Shown here: positions 1 to 8,724 of the stretch, piece by piece
Layout: each line of letters begins with the position of its first letter
Numbering within the stretch: the first letter of the stretch is position 1
Assembly: GCF_020687685.1 (NCBI RefSeq)
Contig: NZ_JAJEWM010000004.1
Coordinates: 62,001 to 126,000, forward strand
Length of the DNA stretch: 64,000 nt
From: Tessaracoccus sp. OS52
GTDB lineage: Bacteria; Actinomycetota; Actinomycetes; Propionibacteriales; Propionibacteriaceae
Direction of reading: 5' to 3'
Made by a program: the position numbers and the translations under genes
The notes under the pieces: model-generated
Told to the model about the DNA's origin: nothing
The model's database searches: none
What the model saw: only the letters and a program-made list of their open reading frames with translations

Positions 1-303
1 GTGGTGCTCGGCAAGGATGGCTGCGGCGAACAGCCCGTCGCCGCCGTTGTTGCCCGGGCCTACGGCAACCAGGACCCGGCCCCTCGGCGCGTCCGCTGGT
101 CGTCGGTCGAGGTCGGGCGGCCGTGACTCGAGCGGTGTCGCAGGGAAGCGGTGGTCGGCTCGCGCAAGGTTCGGGGACAGGAACGCAGTGGCGGCATCGG
201 CGACGGCGCGGGCGGCTCGGCCCATCAGGTCCACGTCGGGGTCGGCGTCGAGAACCTGCTGCTCGGCCAACCGCATCTGCTCGGAGGTGATCACGCGCGG
301 CAT
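1..303 (-). CDS. nnr: NAD(P)H-hydrate epimerase (YjeF N-terminal), 3'-truncated by window edge
   Basis: The minus frame from the ATG at 303 stays open to base 1, giving the first 101 residues, which begin MPRVITSEQMRLAEQQVLDA. The end of the visible part reads VAVGPGNNGGDGLFAAAILA; the PGNNGGDG loop is the signature of the YjeF N-terminal fold, which epimerises damaged NAD(P)HX. In actinobacteria this domain is usually fused to the ADP-dependent NAD(P)HX dehydratase, but that part lies outside the window. A GGGAGG ribosome site lies just upstream of the ATG. It is a housekeeping metabolite-repair gene, apparently unrelated to the glycan locus next to it, so it marks the left border of that locus. 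Confidence 0.85.
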   Translation of the reverse strand, partial: MPRVITSEQMRLAEQQVLDADPDVDLMGRAARAVADAATAFLSPNLARADHRFPATPLESRPPDLDRRPADAPRGRVLVAVGPGNNGGDGLFAAAILAEHH

Positions 304-429
304 GGGTCAACCCTCCCATCACGCCTCGGTCGCCACAAGGACCCGCGCGCACACGAGCGGCACCGCATCCTGCCGTCGCCACCGATCGCCTCACTCGCCA
401 CCGTTATCGGGGTTCGCCACCGCTGTAGC

Positions 430-499
430 GGTGGCGCGGGCGCCGACCGGTGGCGCGGGCGCCGACCGGTGGCGAGGGCGCCAACCGGTGGCGAGGACA
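430..499. repeat. 19-bp tandem repeat, about 3.5 copies
   Basis: A unit reading ggtggcgcgggcgccgacc starts at 430, 449, 468 and 487, with a few substitutions in the later copies. It lies in the spacer between the nnr start and the end of the first GH183 gene. No gene is apparent in this spacer. Confidence 0.8.
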
Positions 500-505
500 A
501 GCGAA

Positions 506-529
506 GGGGCCGGGCTTACGCCCGACCCC
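506..529 (-). terminator. Hairpin terminator of the GH183 gene
   Basis: A 10-bp GC-rich stem (GGGGCCGGGC at 506-515 with gcccgacccc at 520-529, one mismatch) encloses a 4-nt loop. It lies about 27 nt beyond the stop codon of the minus-strand gene ending at 556. The U tract is poor, as is common in high-GC genomes. Confidence 0.6.
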
Positions 530-555
530 GTAGCCCCGCTCGAGCTTCCAGGAGC

Positions 556-2619
556 TCAGCGGAACCGGACGATGTTGTTGAACACCATCTTCCTGACAGT
601 CCGGTACCCGGTGGCTGTCTGCTCGATCACCGAGGCCTCGGCATAGCTGCGACAACCATTTCCGCCGGTGGCGGGGGTATTGCACTCGGTGCGCCACGCA
701 CGCCCATCCGCGCCGGTCCAGCTGCCCGGCGTCGCCAGGGGATTGCCCACCCACAGTGACTTCGGCGCATCCACGTAGGTGAGATTGTTGAACACCCACT
801 GGTTGAGTTTCACGTAGTCGTCGCCGCTGCGGAGGATCGTGGTGGCCCAGATGTAGGTCCAGCACCTCACCGTAGCCGAATAGGGTTCGCACACGGTCAT
901 CCAGCGCCGGCCGTTGACGTTGTGGAATCCGGGCGTGGTGTACAGCGCCACCGCAGGGTCCACGGGTTTGGCCGTGGCTGACGGCGATGGCGTCGGGGAC
1001 ACGGTCGGCGTCGGGGACACGGTCGGCGACGGCGACGGCGAAGGCGACGGCGACGTCGGCGGCTCGGAATCGCTCGTGGCCACGAGGTTGATGTTGTCGC
1101 CCTGCACCCAGCGGTCGGCGGTCATGGTCGAGCCGGCGTAGACCTCGAGTTGTGAATGGGTGCCGGAGTCGAACTCGACGACGAACATGTGCCAGCCGTC
1201 GAGGTCCCCGAAGGTCTCCTCGGCCACCACGACCCCACCCGGGCCGCTCTGCCTGACGCCCAGGAAGCCCTCTCCCGCGCCGCCTCCTGACGAGTCGCCC
1301 GTCCGCAGCCAGCCGGTCAGCCGGTACTGCGTGTGCGGGGTCACGTCGACCAGCTGCACGACGGCGTGGCTTCCGGCGTTGCTCCTCACCCAGAACTGGC
1401 GCCGGCCCATCTTGGCCCAGGCCTGGTTGGTGTCGATCCCGCCGTTGCCCTGCAGCGTCCAGCCGCCCGGGACGTTCAGCGCGTCGCTCTGCTCGAAGGA
1501 GGAGTCCCGGATCAGGTTCGGCCGGATGACCTGGCCGTCCTCATCCAGGGTGACGTGCATGAGTGCGACGTTGTACTGGTTCCAGATGGACAGGGCGAAG
1601 TAGAGCTCACCGCTGGCCGACCACGGGTGGATGTAGCCGCCGTAGAGCCCTGGGTGCTCAAGCTGGGAGGCGAGCAGCTGCTCCTCGCCCCACGAGGTCG
1701 GTGAGTCGCCGACGCGCAGCACCAGGTCCGCGTTGGTGTTGAGGTAGACCATCTGCCACTGGCCGGTGACCGGGTCGTGGCGGACGGACAGCTCTGCGAC
1801 GGCGGGGCCGATGATCGGCTCGACGGCGGCGTAGTCGTCGGTCCAGGCGCTGCCGTCCCAGTACTCGTAAGCTGCCTTGTCCAGCATCGAGTCCGCCTGT
1901 ACGCGGGCCGCCGACGCCGCACCGAGGCGGCCGTTCGGGGTTCCGAACATGTAGACGAAGTCCTCATGGCGGGTGAATGCGACCATCTGGAACGGGTCGT
2001 CGTCGGCCTCGGTGTTGTCCCAGCGCGGGGCGCCCTCGGTGGACCAGGTCTGCCCGCCGTCGTCGGAGTAGGCGAGCTGCGAGAAGTTGGTCCACCATTG
2101 ACCGGGCGGTCCCCACTCACGAACTGACATGTATGCCAGGTACTGGCGGCCTTCCACCTCGATGCCAGCCGTCGGGATGGTGGTGTGCTCCTCGCCGGGG
2201 ACCTTCTGTGAGCCGATGATCTCGACAGCCCGACCGGAGTCGTCGGTGAGCGCCCAGTCGAAGGACATGCCGTCGGTCAGGTCGGTGTCGGAGGAGCGCA
2301 ACAGGACGTTGCTGCGCCAGTTGCCGGTGCCGGCGCCGTCGCCGCCGGGGGTGGAGAACGTGTCTCCGAACGCCATCAGCACGTTCTCGCTGCCGTCGTC
2401 CCAGATGACACCCAGGTCGGTGGCGCCGATGTCCCAGACCTCGGCGGTGTCGGTGACCGCGTCCCTGCCGGTGATCTCATCGACCAGGACCGCGGGCGAA
2501 ATGGGCGGGCCCTGGTGCTCGTCGGCGCGCGCCACGTTCCCCGCAACGATCCCGGAGAGCAGCAGGGCGCTGCCCGTGAGGGGGATGATAAATCGATTAC
2601 TCAGTCTGTTGCGTCCCAT
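556..2619 (-). CDS. Secreted multidomain DUF4185/GH183 protein, probable endo-D-arabinanase
   Basis: The 687-residue protein has an N-terminal signal peptide ending near ARA (residues 30-32). A five-bladed-propeller-type DUF4185 domain follows at roughly 38-365, with conserved ATDLG (D68) and FGDTF (D86). Then come a CBM4/9-like jelly-roll region (about 368-512), a Ser/Pro/Thr linker (about 515-550) and a C-terminal domain (about 555-687) ending VFNNIVRFR. DUF4185 is now classed as GH183, whose characterised members are endo-acting on D-arabinan; the assignment here is by motif and by the GH172 and GH116 genes nearby. The ATG at 2619 has an AAAGGAG site. The gene is divergent from the GH172 gene, so the two share a 243-bp promoter region. 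The last domain also occurs in the LRR protein at 34054-35391. Confidence 0.75.
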   Translation of the reverse strand: MGRNRLSNRFIIPLTGSALLLSGIVAGNVARADEHQGPPISPAVLVDEITGRDAVTDTAEVWDIGATDLGVIWDDGSENVLMAFGDTFSTPGGDGAGTGNWRSNVLLRSSDTDLTDGMSFDWALTDDSGRAVEIIGSQKVPGEEHTTIPTAGIEVEGRQYLAYMSVREWGPPGQWWTNFSQLAYSDDGGQTWSTEGAPRWDNTEADDDPFQMVAFTRHEDFVYMFGTPNGRLGAASAARVQADSMLDKAAYEYWDGSAWTDDYAAVEPIIGPAVAELSVRHDPVTGQWQMVYLNTNADLVLRVGDSPTSWGEEQLLASQLEHPGLYGGYIHPWSASGELYFALSIWNQYNVALMHVTLDEDGQVIRPNLIRDSSFEQSDALNVPGGWTLQGNGGIDTNQAWAKMGRRQFWVRSNAGSHAVVQLVDVTPHTQYRLTGWLRTGDSSGGGAGEGFLGVRQSGPGGVVVAEETFGDLDGWHMFVVEFDSGTHSQLEVYAGSTMTADRWVQGDNINLVATSDSEPPTSPSPSPSPSPTVSPTPTVSPTPSPSATAKPVDPAVALYTTPGFHNVNGRRWMTVCEPYSATVRCWTYIWATTILRSGDDYVKLNQWVFNNLTYVDAPKSLWVGNPLATPGSWTGADGRAWRTECNTPATGGNGCRSYAEASVIEQTATGYRTVRKMVFNNIVRFR

Positions 2620-2737
2620 CGCTTCTCCTTTGAGTTGATGTGCCGCGCCACCACTGTCGGCGTGGAGGCCATGCCCGTGGAGCGTAACCAGCGCGGGTGG
2701 GCATGTAAAGGACTCTGGAGTATCGAGACGTGTTCGA

Positions 2738-2759
2738 GAAACTTCTTTCGCGGAGTTTC
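2738..2759. promoter_or_regulatory. Inverted repeat in the GH183-GH172 divergent spacer
   Basis: GAAACT at 2738-2743 is mirrored by AGTTTC at 2754-2759 around a 10-nt centre. It lies between the two divergent starts, upstream of the minus-strand GH183 gene. It could be a second operator, but this is only a positional argument. Confidence 0.3.
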
Positions 2760-2767
2760 AGAGCCGC

Positions 2768-2815
2768 TTGACAACGGGCTGGACCGTGCATAATCTGTGT
2801 AAACGATTTCACACA
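2768..2815 (+). promoter_or_regulatory. Sigma-70-type promoter with overlapping LacI-family operator
   Basis: TTGACA (2768-2773) and TAATCT (2791-2796) are separated by exactly 17 bp. Immediately after the -10 box is TGTAAACGATTTCA (2798-2811), which matches the LacI/GalR-family pattern TGnAAnCGnTTnCA and sits in a longer TGTGT...ACACA near-palindrome (2796-2815). Binding there would cover the start point. The promoter faces the GH172 gene, whose ATG is at 2863. The LacI regulator encoded at 11563-12582 is the natural candidate to bind it. Confidence 0.8.
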
Positions 2816-2862
2816 GTTTCCTGCGGCGCTGGTGCCGCGGATGCGAAGAAGGGTAGTCAAGG

Positions 2863-3945
2863 ATGACGTCTTCCTACGGGGACCACGGCTCCAGCCTCCG
2901 TGATCTGCCGCGCCTGAGGCACACTCGCCGTCGGCGCGTCTCCTCCTACGACCGCTCCGGCGGCAACGAGGACAGGGTGACGCTCAGGCCCGGCGACACC
3001 GTGGAGCTCGCCAACATCAGCGGCGCCGGCGACATCAACCACATCTGGATGACCGTCGCCCCAGCCGGGCCGACTGATCCGAACACTCCCGACAACGACT
3101 TCCTGCGCAAACTTGTGCTTCGCGTCTTCTGGGACGGGAACGAGCACCCAAGCGTCCTCGTGCCGCTTGGAGACTTCTTCGGGGTGGGGCACGCGAAGAC
3201 CACCAACTTCGCGTCGCTGCCGCTGCAGATGAGTCCCCAGGACGGCAAGTCGTTCAACTCGTTCTTCCACATGCCCTTCGCCGACGGTGCCCGCTTCGAG
3301 CTGACCAGCGAGTGCAGTGAGCTCGTGCTGTGGTTCTACTACTACATCGACTACGAGGCGTTCGACTCCCTGGAGGACGGCATCGGAAGGTTCCACGCCT
3401 CCTGGCACCGCGAGAACCCAACCGATGGTGAGGAGCAGGGCGACCGCTCCAACGGGGAGTTCCTGTTCGGGGGCGAGAACACCACCGGGGACGGCAACTA
3501 CACCATCCTCGAGACCAGGGGCCGCGGCCACTACGTCGGCTGCACCTTCAACGTCACCAACCTGCGCCACACCGAGGACTGGAACTGGTACGGCGAGGGT
3601 GACGACATGATCTTCATCGACGGCGAGCCCTGGCCGCCGGAGATCCACGGCACCGGCACGGAGGACTACTTCAATACCGCGTGGTGCCCCTCGGAGCCCT
3701 ACCAGAGCGCCTACCACGGCATCACCATGCCGGGCGGCCCCAACTGGTCTGGTCAGGTGTCCATGTACCGCTTCCACATCGAGGACCCGGTCACCTTCCA
3801 GGAGTCGGTGCGCGTGACGATCGAGCACGGCCACAACAACTCCCGAAGCGACGACATCTCATCGGTTGCCTACTGGTACCTGGACCGCGTCGACGAGACG
3901 CTGACGCTCCCGCCGGTCGAACAGCGGCTCCCGAGGCTCGGGTGA
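2863..3945 (+). CDS. GH172 (DUF2961) glycoside hydrolase, probable exo-D-arabinofuranosidase
   Basis: The 360-residue protein has no signal peptide and so is probably cytoplasmic. It carries DUF2961 features: GAGDINHIWMT near residue 55, a central jelly-roll, and the family hallmark GTGTEDYF around E267. DUF2961 is now GH172, with bifidobacterial alpha-D-fructofuranosidase/difructose-anhydride enzymes and exo-alpha-D-arabinofuranosidases as characterised members. Two DUF4185 genes and a GH116 gene beside it favour the D-arabinan role, which is inference. It is the first gene after the LacI-type promoter and ends one base before the next start, so the operon probably runs at least to 5074. Confidence 0.8.
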   Translation: MTSSYGDHGSSLRDLPRLRHTRRRRVSSYDRSGGNEDRVTLRPGDTVELANISGAGDINHIWMTVAPAGPTDPNTPDNDFLRKLVLRVFWDGNEHPSVLVPLGDFFGVGHAKTTNFASLPLQMSPQDGKSFNSFFHMPFADGARFELTSECSELVLWFYYYIDYEAFDSLEDGIGRFHASWHRENPTDGEEQGDRSNGEFLFGGENTTGDGNYTILETRGRGHYVGCTFNVTNLRHTEDWNWYGEGDDMIFIDGEPWPPEIHGTGTEDYFNTAWCPSEPYQSAYHGITMPGGPNWSGQVSMYRFHIEDPVTFQESVRVTIEHGHNNSRSDDISSVAYWYLDRVDETLTLPPVEQRLPRLG

Positions 3946-3946
3946 C

Positions 3947-5074
3947 ATGGTGTCGCGTCGAACGTTGCTGACCGCTGGGGCCGTCGCGCCCCTGCTCACG
4001 GCCTGCGGGAGCGAGGGCATCCCCAACGCCGTGCAGCTCGGCGACGACTTCGTGCTGGAGCGCGTCGACGCCGTGACCCAGCTGGCGCAACTGACCGGCC
4101 CGGGTGCAATGAACGACACCGTCCAGTACCTGCTGGAAGGTGCCGACCTGGGACACATGACCACGGTCGGGGACCGCACGTACTTCGTCTTCGGTGACAA
4201 CTTCGGACTCCGGGACCCTGACACCATCGGGGCCGGTGGCGAGGTGTGGAAGTCCAACTGCATCGCCTTCACCACCGACGACGATCCGGCCGACGGCATC
4301 ACCTTCGACGGCTGGATCCTGGACGACCTCGGGCAGGTCAAGGAGGTCATCCCCGGCGACCACAAGCCCAACGACCAGGTGGGCGAGGTCACCAAGATCC
4401 CCACCCAGATGTGGGCCGTCGGGGACGCACTGTTCATGGGATACATGTCGGTGCACCACTGGGGGGAACCGGGGGCCTGGACGGCCGACCACGCCGGCGT
4501 CGCCCGCTCCCTCGACGACGCCCAGACCTGGGAGATCATCCCCGGCCTTGTCTGGGCAGGGGACTCCAACTTCATCCAGCTCGCCCACGCCCACGTGGTC
4601 GAGGCCGGTGACACCTACGTCTACCTGTGGGGGATTCCCGCGGGCAGGTTCGGGGGAGTGAAGCTGATGCGCGTGCGCGCGGACGCGGACGCCGTCGTGG
4701 ACCTGGGGGCCTACGAGTACTTCAGTGGTCTCGCCGACGACCTCCCTAGCTGGTCCAAGGAGGAGTCCGACGCGGTGACAGTCCTGGACGCGTCCGTCGG
4801 GGAGCTGTCGGTGCTGTGGTCTGAGCACCTGGGACGCTGGCTGCTCACCACGATGGTGGACAACGGCTCCGCCGTGGTGTTCGAGGGCCTGGCCCCCTGG
4901 GGGCCCTGGAGTCAGCCGCACACCATCACCACCCAGGGCGAGACCCCTGGTCTGTATGCGCCCTACACCAACCCGCGCTACGTCAGCGGGGAGCGGGTCT
5001 ATTTCACCTTGTCCATCTGGAACCCGTACCAGGTCTTCTGGTACTCGATGGACCTCGTCAAGCGGGGCGGCTGA
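3947..5074 (+). CDS. DUF4185/GH183 lipoprotein, probable cell-surface endo-D-arabinanase
   Basis: The 375-residue protein starts MVSRRTLLTAG with a twin-arginine motif and an LTAC lipobox (Cys20), so it is likely a Tat-exported lipoprotein. The rest is a single DUF4185 domain with GADLG (D67) and FGDNF (D84), aligned with D68 and D86 of the larger secreted protein at 556-2619. It lacks the CBM-like and C-terminal domains of that paralogue. The start follows the GH172 stop by one base, indicating translational coupling. A tethered copy beside a secreted copy suggests staged cutting of one polymer. The endo-D-arabinanase role rests on family and context. Confidence 0.75.
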   Translation: MVSRRTLLTAGAVAPLLTACGSEGIPNAVQLGDDFVLERVDAVTQLAQLTGPGAMNDTVQYLLEGADLGHMTTVGDRTYFVFGDNFGLRDPDTIGAGGEVWKSNCIAFTTDDDPADGITFDGWILDDLGQVKEVIPGDHKPNDQVGEVTKIPTQMWAVGDALFMGYMSVHHWGEPGAWTADHAGVARSLDDAQTWEIIPGLVWAGDSNFIQLAHAHVVEAGDTYVYLWGIPAGRFGGVKLMRVRADADAVVDLGAYEYFSGLADDLPSWSKEESDAVTVLDASVGELSVLWSEHLGRWLLTTMVDNGSAVVFEGLAPWGPWSQPHTITTQGETPGLYAPYTNPRYVSGERVYFTLSIWNPYQVFWYSMDLVKRGG

Positions 5075-5164
5075 GCCGCACCGCCACAACTGAATTGCCC
5101 TTCCACAAGGGGCGAACCCACCGAAACCTGCACCGCTGCAGGATCAACGCAAAGGAGCAACACA

Positions 5165-6559
5165 ATGGGGTTCAACGTAAGCAGGCGACAGCTTCTGGGC
5201 GCAGGTTCCGGCCTGGCCGCAGCAGCCGTCCTCACGGCCTGTGGGTCGGGCACGCCCGGCGAGCCGGCCACCCAGGATCCCGGCACGGGGCAGACCAGTG
5301 CCACCGGCGACGGTTCCGCAGCCGCGACCGTCACGATCCAGTTCTGGCATCGCACGTTCACGCCGGTCGAGAACGAGTGGTACTCGGACATCGTCAAGCA
5401 GTTCAACGAGGCCCAGAGCGAGGTCAAGGTGGTCGACACCGAGGTCCCCGCAGACGCCTGGGAGCAGAAGATGAAGGCCGCCCAGGCCGCCGGCAAGGCG
5501 CCTGACGTGTACACCCATCCCGGCGCAATCCAGGACGGTGTCAATGCCGGCCAGTTGCGCGAACTGAACGACATCGTGCCGCAGGAGGCGCTCGACGAGA
5601 TCATCGACGCGGCCCTCCCGGTGTCGGCGATCGACGACAAGTTCTACGCCTACCCGTTGCTGCTGGAGCCCCAGACGGTGCTGTTCTGGAACAAGGACAT
5701 GCTCGAGGCGGCAGGCCTTGATCCGGAAGTTGGCCCCGAGACGTGGGACGACCTTTTCGAGATGTGCGAGGCGATCAAGCCGACGCTGCCCGAGGGTGCC
5801 TACTGCATCTCTCCGGCCTCCGACGCCGTCACCTTCGCATGGTCCACCGTCGGCCAGCAGTACAACTTCGCCGGCCACACCGCCCTCACCGAGGACTGGA
5901 CCGCGCCGGACGTCGAGAACCCCGAGTACACGGCGCTCATCCAGGCGTACAAGACCCTCTGGGACAACGACTACATGGCCAAGCAGGCGCTGGCGCCATA
6001 CGTCGCCGGTGAGGACTTCGGCGAGAAGAAGTGCGCGTTCAAGGTGTCCGGGTCCTGGATGATGTCGGAGATCGGTTCCGACTACCCCGACCTGCTGACG
6101 CGCACGGGCGTGGGCAAGTTCCCCTCGGCGCCCGGCTCCGACCGGACCGCCACCACGCTCGGCAACTTCAAGTGGGTCGTCGACGCCAAGACCGCGAACG
6201 CCGAGGCGGCCGGCAAGTTCCTGACCTGGTGCATCGCGGGCGACCCGGCCAACCTGGTGCCGTTCTTCGTGAACACCCAGTTCACGAAGGTGTCCGTGCG
6301 GCCGTCTGTGCAGGAGGCCGTGGCCGCTGATCCGGCAGCCGGCGATGCCCCTTGGTCCGACATCGTCACCAACGAGATCGCGCCCGACGCCATCTCCGAG
6401 CCGAAGTACCCGTGGGACGTCTCCCTGGCCGTCGGGACGGCGATGGAATCCGGCATGAAGGGCGCCCAGCCGGTGGACACTGCCCTGGCGACGGCTGCCG
6501 ACGCCATCGAGACCGTCATCGAGCGCGACCAGCTGCCGGACAAGGCCCCGACGAGCTGA
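5165..6559 (+). CDS. Sugar ABC transporter substrate-binding lipoprotein (family 1)
   Basis: The 464-residue protein opens MGFNVSRRQLLGAGSG with a twin-arginine motif and an LTAC lipobox at about Cys27. The rest is a MalE/UgpB-type fold with VTIQFWHRTFTPVENEW at the start of the mature domain. AAAGGAG lies 10 nt before the ATG. Two permease genes follow after a repeat-filled gap. Because the neighbours are GH183, GH172 and GH116 enzymes, the ligand is probably a D-arabino-oligosaccharide, but the binding site cannot be read from sequence alone. Its last codons and stop fall inside a 120-bp tandem duplication. Confidence 0.88.
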   Translation: MGFNVSRRQLLGAGSGLAAAAVLTACGSGTPGEPATQDPGTGQTSATGDGSAAATVTIQFWHRTFTPVENEWYSDIVKQFNEAQSEVKVVDTEVPADAWEQKMKAAQAAGKAPDVYTHPGAIQDGVNAGQLRELNDIVPQEALDEIIDAALPVSAIDDKFYAYPLLLEPQTVLFWNKDMLEAAGLDPEVGPETWDDLFEMCEAIKPTLPEGAYCISPASDAVTFAWSTVGQQYNFAGHTALTEDWTAPDVENPEYTALIQAYKTLWDNDYMAKQALAPYVAGEDFGEKKCAFKVSGSWMMSEIGSDYPDLLTRTGVGKFPSAPGSDRTATTLGNFKWVVDAKTANAEAAGKFLTWCIAGDPANLVPFFVNTQFTKVSVRPSVQEAVAADPAAGDAPWSDIVTNEIAPDAISEPKYPWDVSLAVGTAMESGMKGAQPVDTALATAADAIETVIERDQLPDKAPTS

Positions 6560-6830
6560 GCGGGAGAGGTCTCGACACGTGGCCGGCTCGCTCCGCTCGC
6601 GCGGCCCCTACTCGACCAGCGGTGGGGTGTGGGCCCGCCTTCCCGCTGGTCGAGTGGCTGGCTGCGAGGTACGAGCTGAGCGGGAGAGGTCTCGACACGT
6701 GGCCGGCTCGCTCCGCTCGCGCGGCTACTACTCGACCAGCGGTGGGGTGTGGGCCCGTCTCCCCGCTGGTCGAGTAGCTGGCTGCGAGGCACGAGCAGGC
6801 TGCGTGTCGAGACCACCGCTGGTGACGGCG
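6551..6830. repeat. 120-bp tandem duplication of the dispersed TCTCGACAC/CTGGTCGAG repeat
   Basis: Bases 6551-6670 and 6671-6790 are direct copies of the same 120-bp unit with only a handful of substitutions. A partial end, reading gtgtcgagacc, follows. Each unit begins acgagctgagcgggag, so the duplication includes the final codons and TGA of the binding-protein gene. Within each unit, TCTCGACACG faces one way and CTACTCGACCAGCGG and CCGCTGGTCGAGT face each other, making hairpins. The array fills the 321-bp gap before the permeases and contains no gene. Confidence 0.9.
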
Positions 6831-6880
6831 TCGGGCTCGGCCGATGAATCGCACAACCAAGTGAGAAAGAGGTGAGGAAG

Positions 6881-7813
6881 ATGTCGACGACTGAGGTCCA
6901 ACGCAGCGCCCGGGACGACCGTCGGCGGCTGGAGAGGAGCCGGAACCGCGACACGCCACTGGCGTTCCTGATGCTGGCTCCGGTCACGATAATGCTGGGC
7001 ATCTTCGTGATCTGGCCGACCGCGCAGGCCGTCGTGCTCTCGTTCCAGGACTGGAGCTTCTACAAGCCGGCCGAGTTCGTCGGTTGGCGCAACTTCACCA
7101 ACGTCCTGCGCGACCCGCTGTTCTTCGCGGCGATCCGTCGCGGCTTCATCTTCGTGCTGATGACCGTTCCCATCATGCTCGTGCTCGCCTTCCTCTTCGC
7201 CAGTCTGGTGGTGAGCGTCGGTCGGAAGTTCGCCACGGTGCTGAAGGTCAGCGTCTACATCCCGACGATCATCTCCGGTGTCATCACCTCCATCGTTTTC
7301 ACCCTGATCTACGACTACTCGGGCGGTTTGCTGAACCACCTGTTGGCGAACTGGTTCGACGTCGCGCCGATCGCCTGGCTGGGTGACCCGGCGTGGGCGC
7401 TGCTGGCCATCGCCATCCCGTCGATCTGGCTCGGGATGGGGCTCACCTCGCTGATCATGGTCGCTGCCATGGTGGACATCCCGGGCGAGTTCTACGAGGC
7501 CGCGTCCATGGAGGGCGCCAACTGGTGGCAGAAGACCCTCTACATCACCATCCCGCAGATGAAGAACGTGATCCTCTACCTGCTGATCACCGGATTCGTC
7601 GCCTCCATCCAGCAGTTCGAGCTGCCGCTGGTCATGACGGGGGGCGGGCCGCTGGACTCGACGACGCTGCCCAACCTGTTCATCTTCAACCACTTCCGCA
7701 ACGACATCGCCGTGGGCTACTCCATCGCTGCGGCGCTGCTGCTCTTCGTCGTGCTCGGCACCGTGTCCGCGCTGATCTTCAAGGTTCTCAACTCCGAAAA
7801 GCTGGTGGACTGA
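6881..7813 (+). CDS. Sugar ABC transporter permease (MalF-type)
   Basis: The 310-residue inner-membrane protein has six predicted segments, beginning with LAFLMLAPVTIMLGIFVIW near residue 27. It carries the binding-protein-dependent permease loop reading EFYEAASMEGANWWQKTLYI, where it would contact an ATPase. The ATG at 6881 is chosen over an in-frame GTG at 6872 because AAGAGG lies about 8 nt before the ATG. It overlaps the next permease by one base. It is the first permease of the transporter for the region 1 glycan. Confidence 0.9.
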   Translation: MSTTEVQRSARDDRRRLERSRNRDTPLAFLMLAPVTIMLGIFVIWPTAQAVVLSFQDWSFYKPAEFVGWRNFTNVLRDPLFFAAIRRGFIFVLMTVPIMLVLAFLFASLVVSVGRKFATVLKVSVYIPTIISGVITSIVFTLIYDYSGGLLNHLLANWFDVAPIAWLGDPAWALLAIAIPSIWLGMGLTSLIMVAAMVDIPGEFYEAASMEGANWWQKTLYITIPQMKNVILYLLITGFVASIQQFELPLVMTGGGPLDSTTLPNLFIFNHFRNDIAVGYSIAAALLLFVVLGTVSALIFKVLNSEKLVD

Positions 7814-8724
7814 TGACTACAACGTCTGCACCGCTGGAACGCGCCGTCGTGGCCAGCGCCGAAGACACTCCGCAGAAGTTCAAGGCGCGACGCCGCCACC
7901 GCAGCGGTGGCTGGTACGTCGGGGTGGTACTCAAGGCCGTCGTCGGCCTCATCTTCCTCGTGGCCGCACTGTTCCCCCTGGCGTGGATGGTGATCGCGGG
8001 CTTCAAGGCCAAGACCGAGGTGGTCTCCACCCCGTTCCAGTTCTTCCCCGAGGTCTGGCTGGTTGAGAACTACATCCAGATCGCCTCGGACCCCACCTTC
8101 GTGCGTACGATGCTGTGGACCTTCGGTGGTGCGATCCTCTTCACACTGCTGCATCTGGTGGTGAACTCGTTCGCTGCCTACGCGTTCGCGCGGCTGGAGT
8201 TCCGGTTCAAGCGCACGATGTGGGTGATCATCATCACCACGATGTTCATCCCCGGCATGACCATCCTGCTGACCAGCTTCATCGTCGTCACCAACCTGTA
8301 CATGCTCGACACGCTCGCGGTGCTGGTGCTGCCCGGGGCCGCCAGCGCTGCCAGCGTGTTCTTCATCCGGCAGTTCTACCTGAACATCCCGGCCAGCCTC
8401 GAGGAGGCGGCCATGCTGGACGGCTGCGGCCGCTTCCAGATCTACGTGCGCCTGTTCCTGCCGCTGTCGAAACCGCCTTTCGTGGTGATGGGCATCACCG
8501 CCTTCCTGGCGTACTGGAACTCCTACGTCTGGCCGATCATGACCATCACGAGCCCCGAGAACTACGTGGTGCAGCAGTACCTGACCACCTTCCGCTCAGA
8601 ACGCTCCAGCGAACTCGGCATGTTGATGGCCGGGTCCACCCTGGCCGCGGCGCCCGTGGTGATCCTGTTCCTGATCTTCCAGCGCCAGATCATCGGCAAC
8701 ATCAAGATGGCCGGTCTCAAGTGA
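7813..8724 (+). CDS. Sugar ABC transporter permease (MalG-type)
   Basis: The 303-residue polytopic protein has a charged N-terminal tail and the EAA loop reading SLEEAAMLDGCGRFQIYVRL, typical of MalG-like subunits. The start ATG overlaps the upstream stop (TGATG), and its own TGA overlaps the GTG of the GH116 gene, so the three genes are translationally coupled. No ATPase gene lies nearby; actinobacteria commonly share one MsiK-like ATPase among several sugar importers. Confidence 0.9.
   Translation: MTTTSAPLERAVVASAEDTPQKFKARRRHRSGGWYVGVVLKAVVGLIFLVAALFPLAWMVIAGFKAKTEVVSTPFQFFPEVWLVENYIQIASDPTFVRTMLWTFGGAILFTLLHLVVNSFAAYAFARLEFRFKRTMWVIIITTMFIPGMTILLTSFIVVTNLYMLDTLAVLVLPGAASAASVFFIRQFYLNIPASLEEAAMLDGCGRFQIYVRLFLPLSKPPFVVMGITAFLAYWNSYVWPIMTITSPENYVVQQYLTTFRSERSSELGMLMAGSTLAAAPVVILFLIFQRQIIGNIKMAGLK

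Noticed and set aside
151-759. Plus-strand open frames over the left-end spacer
   Set aside because: They cross the nnr 5' end, tandem repeat and GH183 3' end without start signal or recognisable domain.
8115-8720. Upstream extension of the GH116 frame into the permease gene
   Set aside because: The extension overlaps the permease in another frame; the GTG at 8721 in the GTGA overlap is the natural coupled start.
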